The notes below the pieces were generated by a model. The model searched no databases, was not told the origin of the DNA, and saw only the letters and a list, made by a program, of their open reading frames with translations. Positions 56,963 to 64,000 of a DNA stretch of 64,000 nucleotides are shown here, piece by piece (within the stretch, counting starts at the first letter, position 1; each line of letters opens with the position of its first letter). Source of the stretch: Vandiemenella viatica (taxonomy: Eukaryota; Arthropoda; Insecta; Orthoptera; Morabidae); NCBI GenBank assembly GCA_031002005.1, contig CM061914.1, forward strand, positions 9,906,148-9,970,147, in the 5' to 3' direction. Made by a program: the position numbers and the translations under genes.

Positions 56963-58482
56963 TGGGTTCTATGTCTTTCTAATAAGTGTCAAATTTCATG
57001 AAGATGAGTGGAAACAGAGACAGTGTTACATTAGCAGTGTAGACTACGGTCGTACGCGACGAGCCAGAGCTCGTGGCGGGACTCGACTGACAGCAAGGAA
57101 CGGGGAGGAATTCCGCTCGTCAGGGAACTGTCTGGACTGAAGACGAAACATGGCGGACGGGAACCGACCACTAAGCCCGAGCGCTGGCAATGAGCCAAGC
57201 CACTGTATCCGGTATGAAGTGCACTAGTTAGCGATGACGCGCGTGTAATGGCCGTCTACAATGGAACTCTGGCTGAGTCGGAACACAACACTGGAATTCT
57301 TTAAATTTAACGAGACTCCCGTGGTGTTGCTTACAGACATTTTTAATCATGTCAGATGCAATTAGATGGTCAGAACCGGCTATTTTTGTTCCATTCAGAG
57401 AACAGAGTATGCCTGCACACACATAGACCAGCATCAAGCTCGAGAATCCTGCTACCTCGTCGTTCTAAAGCAATGGAGAGCGATGACTACATGCTCCCGC
57501 ATACAATACGAATCGACAGACACACAAAACATCTCTGTGGTAGTGTTGCACGTAATATCACAGCACATGTGATCTTTTCCTTCGAAAACCGATGACGTTC
57601 TGTCGACCGCGGATGTCGCTTCGTTAGCCTCGTGGGTCCTGTTAGCATCAGACGAATACACTCGTTTAATCTGATTAACTATATGCAAGTAGCACTACGC
57701 CCTCGTAACAGGTTCAGTATACCTGAATGAACACTTTACAAGATAACTATTCAAGACATTTTACTTTAAAAAATTTAGTGTGCTTTTTTTGAAGGCGGTT
57801 TTTGTGTTTTTTAAAAACAATATTTTTTTTCAGATTGGAACCACATAGCCAATTATTTTTTCTATTCACATATCACGTTTAAATTTCTTTAATCGAGATG
57901 CTTAAGTAGTTTCTTGTCGCTACGAAATGTTTAAATGTGGATTAAGTCTTCCTAAAATTTAACATTAATTGTTTCGTACTAAGATAGTATCGTGAGTGCC
58001 TTCATTAATAACTAATTAATATGATTCATCTCGCAACGATATCTTACGTATCTTCGATAATTACAAGATACCGACAGCTTTCAACCCACGAAGGTAACCT
58101 GCAGTTGTATCGTAACATAAAAATCCCAACTAAAGGGACTCAGAGCGTTGCGGAACTGTTTTAAGATTAACGTGAAATTTCTACAAGTGATCTCACGTTT
58201 AAAATAAATTCCATTATTCACCGCCATGCACCTGTATATATATATATATTTTATTGCATTATAATGTATCTCTGGTATTTTTTATGAATATATCCGGACG
58301 CAAACCCGTGATGACCATGTTACATTTATACGTCGGGAAAATCTGCGTTCACAATTCTAATGTTGTTTTGTCATTTTTTCCATGATATTTTCCAAAAAAT
58401 AAATCTTCCTCCTAACATTGCTTTCGGGATGTCCAATGTAATCTCCAGATTACTGAAGCCTTTGTTCTTTACTACAACTTAC
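56963..58482. other. Spacer without a recognised gene
   Basis: GC-richer at about 57040-57200, with open frames but no motifs. Short TA tract at about 58236-58251. Confidence 0.35.
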
Positions 58483-58687
58483 TGTCAGTTCCAATGATGA
58501 GAGATCTAGCTCCAGTGAATCCTGCCGTTCGTCGTATGACGAGGACAACACTTGTGCCCGTCTTATCTGCTTTTTCCTCATTTCTTCTTTGTCTGCCTCC
58601 CACCTCGCTATCTGCTCCTTCCTCATTTCTTCTTTGTCTGTCTCCCACCTCGCTATCTGCCGCGTCTTTAATCGAAGCTCGCCCTCG
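58483..58687 (-). CDS. Candidate internal exon encoding a charged coiled-coil repeat
   Basis: On the minus strand a stop-free frame encodes ELRLKTR, then two 15-residue repeats QIARWETDKEEMRKE and QIARWEADKEEMRKK, then a less regular tail ending LELDLSSLELT. The repeat is the translation of a 45-base tandem duplication (about 58570-58659) and has the charge pattern of an alpha-helical coiled coil. The frame is bounded upstream by an AG (AAACCAG, AG at 58688-58689) and downstream by GTAAGT (58477-58482), a good donor, which suggests an exon of about 205 bases. The pyrimidine tract before the AG is poor. Without splicing the frame continues to a stop at about 58455. It could equally be a piece of a transposon ORF1. 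Function unknown. Confidence 0.33.
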
Positions 58688-60410
58688 CTGGTTTATTATG
58701 AACGAATAAATACCTCGCCAGAATCTCTTCTGCTCCTAGACCAGGGCTGCTTCTTTTCGCTTGTTTGAGAGCCGCATTCATTACTCAAGGAGTTCACAAT
58801 GCAACCACCTCGAAAAACGATGCGCCTGGCGGCAATATTTTTAAACGCTTCTTTAATCCAGACCTCTTCAGCAAGAAGTTCTGCGGGGACTTGAAAACAC
58901 TCTCCGCTGCTGTTAAACGGGTTTCAGGCATTAATCTCTAAATGCTCACTCATATATTTTTCTCTCTTCCTTTTTTTTACGTTTGTGATAAAGTGTAATT
59001 TAATTTCACGTTTTCTGTGCTCTCACGGAGATGAAACAAACGCAAATTTCAATGCTTAGTAAATTATTTCCTAATTTGCAAACAATTTAATTAAAGAAAC
59101 ATTGCGGTGGAATGTGCTTCAACTCTTAAATCAAAAGTGGTAACTTTTGGCGCAATATAGCTTTTTGTGGTTGAACTATTATGCTGATTTTTTTCTACAT
59201 TACACATAGTAGAAATCGTGATGCTATAATTATTCGGCAGTTACTGAGTTTGTATTATATTATTGTTGTCATGGTTATTGATTAATTTCAGAACGTCTTA
59301 TTTCTAATTAATACATTGTAGATAAGAGTCATGACAATGACAATGACAGAGTCGGCAACATGTCCACTGTCATTCGTCAGGTTCAGTACATACAATCATT
59401 CTGATTGGAGGAGAGTCACGTGGTCAATACGTCCTGGCTCACACATACTGGTATTAGTAATGATCCTCAGAGTTTTTTTTTCACCTATTCAATTTTTTTT
59501 ATCGTTATCGCGACGTAACATATTAATTTTTTCCTCCCTTGACGCTAGCTCTTCACCACGTAGCAGCAGTGCTCAGTAAGTGAGGAGCCTTACGACTGCT
59601 CTGTTCCTACCATGGGAAGCATTTCGTTTAAGATTAGTAAACTACACAACTCGTCCTGATAATTTTTTTGGTATTTGAGCACGTCTCAGAGGCTAAAAAA
59701 GGCAGATCACTTTCGCAAACTCTAGTGAGCCTGACCAAACTCGGAATTAGCGAGAAATTTTTACATCTTTCCGGTAGCGAAAGGAAAATCGTGGAACACT
59801 ACGGAAAATTCCGAATTCAAACAGTGAAAAGGAAAGCATATATGAATGGTCAACTGGGCCAACTAGGAATACGTTAAGTCTTCGTTTCGCTTGAATTTGC
59901 TTTTGATGTGTACACATCCTTGTTACAACTAGGGTATTTACCGCTAGCGGGGCCCTACAGTTTACCGTGGTATCCGGACCACAGAAGACACCTGCTGTTC
60001 TTCATATTACACAGCTAGCGGCGCCAGAGTCTGTGACATATGATAACACACCAATTATTCAATTAATAGTTTTGTAATTATTATTTTTAAAGCTACTCCT
60101 TGTTTAATTAATTTATATATGTTTATGAAAATTTAACAATGTGTATATTATGTATTACTGCTCTCGAGTTCCACAGACTATAATTTTGAAATCATTGGGT
60201 ATCTTTAGTTAGTTTTTTTTGTATTACTCGACTAGCACTGAAGTACATGACTAGCAGATGTATTGTACGAGTCGTAACAAGTGTCTAAATTGTTTGATAT
60301 TAAATCCAAACATAATAGATTTCAATCAGTGTATTCATCAATGATTAAGAATAGAAACCTGATCTTGTACTAGAATTGACGGTTAATCAAAGCATAAATT
60401 AAAGTAACCT
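58688..60410. other. Spacer without a recognised gene
   Basis: A 69-codon plus-strand frame at 59668-59877 has ordinary amino-acid composition but no motif I recognise. Nothing else seen. Confidence 0.35.
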
Positions 60411-60746
60411 GCATGCTCCGTGTGCGTGTCCAGAGACGGTATTAAGGGCCAAAACCGTCCAAAGACCTGCAGTAAATACGTCGCCACTGATTTGGAGCCA
60501 AAGTTGATTAGTAGATTATGCTTGAAGCAGGTAAATGAAGAGGGGTTATATTCGGCAACCCTGTGCCAGGATTACGGGTGCTGGTTACATCAGTTAACAT
60601 ACCACAGTAAAATTCCAATCATCATTTTTGGGGTTGCAGTAATGAACGTTCTCATTGGAAAAAGAAGAAGAGAAGTACTTAAATTTGGACAGTATAGAAA
60701 AGAATTTAAAAATATAAGCAGTGAAAAATTTCTAGAGAACATCTGA
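60411..60746 (+). other. Unrecognised open frame of 108 codons
   Basis: The frame 60420-60746 (GTG at the listed start, first internal ATG later) encodes a mixed, not low-complexity protein with several cysteines and a basic C-terminus (GKRRREVLKFGQYRKEFKN). I do not recognise it. It lies just upstream of the decayed charged coding stretch and may belong to the same mobile element. Confidence 0.2.
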
Positions 60747-60862
60747 AAGAGAAAATTAGTGTTTATTTCTCAAAGAAATTCAAATAACTAAGGATAAGTA
60801 AAATATGTAATATGAAATTGTAAGAAATAATCAGCAATTAGTAGCATGTTTAGCGTAGATTA

Positions 60863-61776
60863 GTGCCGGTGAAATTTCGTAGAGAAACAAAGAATAATAA
60901 AGAGTTATTCCAAAAAGAAAAAGGGGGATTTTCACCAGAACCAAATCTACTCAACAATACTCGAGAAAGGAATACGGGCCTTGAGCTGATATTAAATGCT
61001 GTATGTCAACTGGAGGAAAAGACCAGCCAAGGAATTGAACAGAGGCAAGAAAAAACCTGGCAAGAAAATAATGAAAAAATCAAGCAAGTAGTACAAGGGA
61101 ACCAAGAAGTAGAGAGAAGGGATACTGAAAGAATTAATGGACAGAAGTAATGATGCTAAGGATATCTGAAAGAATTCAGAAGATGGAAAAGAATACAGAA
61201 AAAGAACTAAAAATAAATAGGGGCGATATTATTGAAATTAAAAAAGTTGTGGATCAATATATCGTCATTTCCGTGGATCGCCGTATAGAAGACTATGGAG
61301 AAACAACTGATGAAGATGGCGATGGCGAAGTAAGGTATTTTTTGGTAATTGAAAGTGACGTAAGCGACTGTGAATAATTAATTGTACCTATGCGGGAAGA
61401 CTTCGAAATTGTAGAGGAGCTAAATCAAGAAACAAAGAATGATATGTTGTGTGTTGTAAGAGATACTGAAAATTGCGCACTAAAGAATAAAGAGAATCCA
61501 GCTGAACGAAATACTAAAGGAGATAAAATATTATAAGAACTGAATGTAGCAGAAAAATTAGGGATCATGGAGGAAGACGAGAATACTGAGCCAAATGTGG
61601 GATGTTTAGAACATCAGCAAACTGTAGAAAACAAAATTTTACAAGAAAAGGTCGATTTTGAAAAATACGGGAGAAGAAAAGCGTGCAATGTCAAGTATTA
61701 TGGCGTCAAAAGAACAATAAAACATGCAGAAGGCAGTTACAAGAAACAAAAGCAGAGAAAAGGGGTCTTTTCATAG
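60863..61776 (+). pseudogene. Decayed charged, possibly coiled-coil coding region of unknown origin
   Basis: Plus-strand coding character extends for about 900 bases in two frames. The first frame (60863-61148) is E/K/Q/N-rich (LEEKTSQGIEQRQEKTWQEN). The second (61150-61776) contains only two stops, at 61375 and about 61537, and continues in the same frame through MREDFEIVEELNQETK, MEEDENTEPNVGCLEHQQ and a basic end (KKQKQRKGVFS). The ERIQKMEKNTEKELK segment could form a coiled coil. Composition resembles gag-like or other accessory ORFs of insect retrotransposons, but no zinc knuckle, protease or polymerase motif was found. Confidence 0.35.
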
Positions 61777-62009
61777 AGTGTGACTGTTTAGATAGTATTT
61801 GAAATATATACACTCCTGGGTGCAACGCCACGGAAGCAGCGAGCATCGTGAAGCAATTCCGTGTGGGTGCGGTAAGAGAGAGAGAACTACCGTCTCAAAT
61901 GGTGTTCCAGGTTCAGAAGTCACTGAAAAGCAGTTCAAACGCAATCGCTGAAACTAACACGTTCGGTGTCGCAAAGCATTTTCGTTTCTTTGTATAGAAC
62001 GTGACACCC

Positions 62010-62150
62010 GACTTATTAGAGGCGGGTAAAAACTTGACGCAAGCAACCGTGTAAAAAACACTACCATGGCAGTTGCTTGCAGTAATTTGGGGAAGCCATT
62101 AAAAACAGGAAGCACACGTCCTCCCTAATGCCAGGGCGGGTGATTACCAA
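62010..62150 (-). mobile_element. Degenerate SINE abutting the satellite array
   Basis: Minus-strand SINE blocks are still recognisable in order on the plus strand: TTAGAGGCGGG (about 62018), AGTAATTTGGGGAAGCCATT (about 62085), then CGTCCTCCCTAATGCCAGGG (about 62118). The last block corresponds to the SINE's CGTCCTCCCGAATGCGAGG just before its tRNA A-box head, and the first satellite unit follows at exactly that point. Confidence 0.55.
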
Positions 62151-64000
62151 TCACCAGCCAGGCTCGATCTAAAGGAGTACAACTCACCACCCAGGATGCA
62201 TACAAAGTAATCACAACTCACCTGCCAGCTCGATCCAGAGTAGTCACCACTCACCATCAAGGCTCGATCCACAGCAATCACCACTCACCTGCCAGGCTGC
62301 ATCAAGAGTAATCACAACTCACCTGCCAGGCTCGATCCAGAGTAGTCACCACTCACCATCAAGGCTCGATCCACAGCAATCACCACTCACCTGCCAGGCT
62401 GCATCAAGAGTAATCACAACTCACCAGCCAGGCTGCAACCAGAGTAATCACAACTCACCAGCCAGGCTGCAACCAGAGTAATCACCACTCACCAACCAGG
62501 CTCGATCCAGAGTAATCACCACTCAACTGTCAGGCTACATCAAGAGTAATCACCACTCACCAGCCAGGCTGCATCCAGAGTAATCACCAATCACCATCCA
62601 GGCTTGATCCAGAGTAATCACCTCTCACCACATAAGCTCAATCCAGAGTAATCAACATTCACCAGCTACGCTCGATCCAGAGTAATCACCACTCACCATC
62701 CATGCTCGATCCAGAGTAATCAGCACTCACTATCCAGGTTCGATACAGAGTAATCACCAATCACCACATAGGGTCGATCCAGAGAAATCTACACTCACCA
62801 TACAGGTTGGATGGAGGGTAATCACTGCTCACCAGCCAGGCTGCTTCCAGAGTAATCACCACTCACCAGCCGGGCTGTATCCACAGTAATCACCACTCAC
62901 CATCCAGGCTCGATCCAGAGTAATCTCCTCTCACCACATTTGCTCAATCCAGAATATTCAACACTCAACAGCCGCGTTCGATTAAGAGTAATCACCACTC
63001 ACCAGCCAGGCTGCACCCAGAGTTATCTCCTCTCACCACATAGGCTCAATCCATTCTAATCACCACTCACCAGCCGCGCTTGATCCAGAGTAATCACCAC
63101 TCACACCCCAGGCTGCATCAAGAGTAATCACCACTCACCATCCAGGCTCGATCCAGAGTAATCTCCTCTCACCTCATTTGCTTAATCCAGAGTAATCAAC
63201 ACTCACCAGCAACGCTTGATCCAGAGCAATCAGCACTCACTATCCAGCCTAGATTCAGTGTAATCACCAGCCACCAGCCAGGCTGCATCCAGAGTAATCA
63301 CCACTCACCATCCATGATCGATCCAGAGTAATCAGCACTCACGATCCAGGCTTGATCCAGAGTTATCACCATTCACCACATAGGCTCAATCCAGAGTAAT
63401 CAACAAGAACCACAATGGCTCGATCCTGAGTAATCAGCACTCACTATCCAGGTTCGATTCAGAGTAATCACCACTCACCACATAGGGTCTATCCAGAGTA
63501 ATCTGCAATCACCATACAGGCTAGATCGAGAGTAATCACCGCTCACCAGCCAGGCTGCATCCAGAGTAATCACCACTCACCTGACAGGCTGCATTCAGAG
63601 AAATCACCACCCACCAGCCAGGCTGCAGCCAGAGTAATCAGCACTCACTGTCCAAGCTCGATCCAGAGTTATCAACACTCACCACATAGGCTCGATCCAG
63701 AGTGATCAGCAATCACTATCCAGGTTCGATCCAGAGTAATCACCACTCACCACATCTGTTCGATCCAGAGTAATCACCACTCACCACATCTGTTCGATCC
63801 AGAGTAATCAACACTCACCATGCATGCTCGATCCAGAGTAATCACCACTCACCATCGAAGCTCGATCCAGAGTAATCACCTCTAACCACATAGACTCAAT
63901 CCAGAGTATTCAACACTCGCCAGCAACGCTCGATCCAGAGCAGTCAGCACTCACTATCCAGTGTAGATCCAGAGTAATCAACACTCACCACATAGGCTCG
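62150..64000 (+). repeat. 34-bp satellite array, continuing beyond the window
   Basis: About 54 tandem units of 34 bases; a typical unit begins CCAGAGTAATCACCACTC and ends GGCTCGAT. Variants include units with CACATAGG, GGCTGCATC or TTGCTCAATC in the second half. Local higher-order copying is visible: a three-unit block of about 102 bases at roughly 62217-62318 is repeated almost exactly at 62319-62420, and a CACATCTGTTCGATC unit is doubled at about 63745-63812. No open frame or spacer-like unique sequence is present. The array reaches the window end, so total size is unknown. Confidence 0.93.

Noticed and set aside
62150..64000. Regularly spaced short repeats resembling a CRISPR array
   Set aside because: The 34-bp units are contiguous with no unique spacers between them, there are no cas genes, and the surroundings are animal retrotransposons; it is a satellite.

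Overview
The window looks like a stretch of repeat-dominated intergenic chromatin from a large-genome insect, probably a polyneopteran such as an orthopteran. That placement is inference from the repertoire: I-group non-LTR retrotransposons with insect-type ORFs, tRNA-headed SINEs, Helitrons with A|TC...CTAG|T ends, RTE/CR1/Jockey tails, hAT and Harbinger-like DNA elements, AT-rich spacers. No bacterial gene organisation and no confidently recognisable host gene was seen; one short minus-strand candidate exon (58483-58687) is the best hint of non-transposon coding.

Layout. 0.6-1.0 kb: 3' end of a CR1/Jockey-like LINE. 2.44-8.85 kb and 9.63-16.0 kb: two complete 6.4-kb I-group elements (A and B), same strand, each bounded by its own target-site duplication (TSD) and each carrying gag-like ORF1 with three zinc knuckles plus ORF2 (endonuclease, reverse transcriptase, RNase H, C-terminal Cys/His motif). 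A has many small frameshifts, B only two. A tRNA-derived SINE with its own TSD lies between them. 16-24 kb: spacer, a short Helitron (18.3-19.1 kb), and the RNase H/3' end of a third I-group element (22.8-23.8 kb). 24.3-27.0 kb: two related Helitron 5' ends separated by a 595-bp foldback element; the second reaches a proper 3' end and holds helicase remnants and a tandem array. 27-34 kb: mostly unassigned spacer plus an RTE-like tail. 34.1-34.4 kb: complete minus-strand SINE. 34.8-37.9 kb: a minus-strand Helitron into which a plus-strand Helitron made almost wholly of a 167/334-bp satellite has inserted. 38.1-38.5 kb: minus-strand RTE-like tail. 41.9-43.0 kb: decayed hAT transposon with a nested MITE. 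44.9-46.4 kb: Harbinger-like element (TSD TCA) with a nested SINE. 47.8-48.3 kb: an inverted-repeat pair. 50.6-50.9 kb: SINE relic and a 28-bp-stem hairpin. 53.0-53.5 kb: CR1/Jockey-like tail. 54.1-54.8 kb: minus-strand Helitron 3' end with helicase remnants. 55.8-57 kb: SINE relics. 60.9-61.8 kb: a decayed charged coding stretch. 62.15-64 kb: a 34-bp satellite running off the window edge.

The most interesting relationships are between repeats. The 34-bp satellite matches, in phase and without gaps, the tRNA-related head of the SINE, and a degenerate SINE sits directly at its left edge, so the array seems to have been born from that SINE. Two independent Helitrons carry tandem arrays with an alternating A-B-A-B dimer organisation. 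All three I-group elements have imperfect internal repeats in their 3' UTRs. The two full I-group elements share the same first bases and the same short ATG/stop overlap between ORF1 and ORF2.
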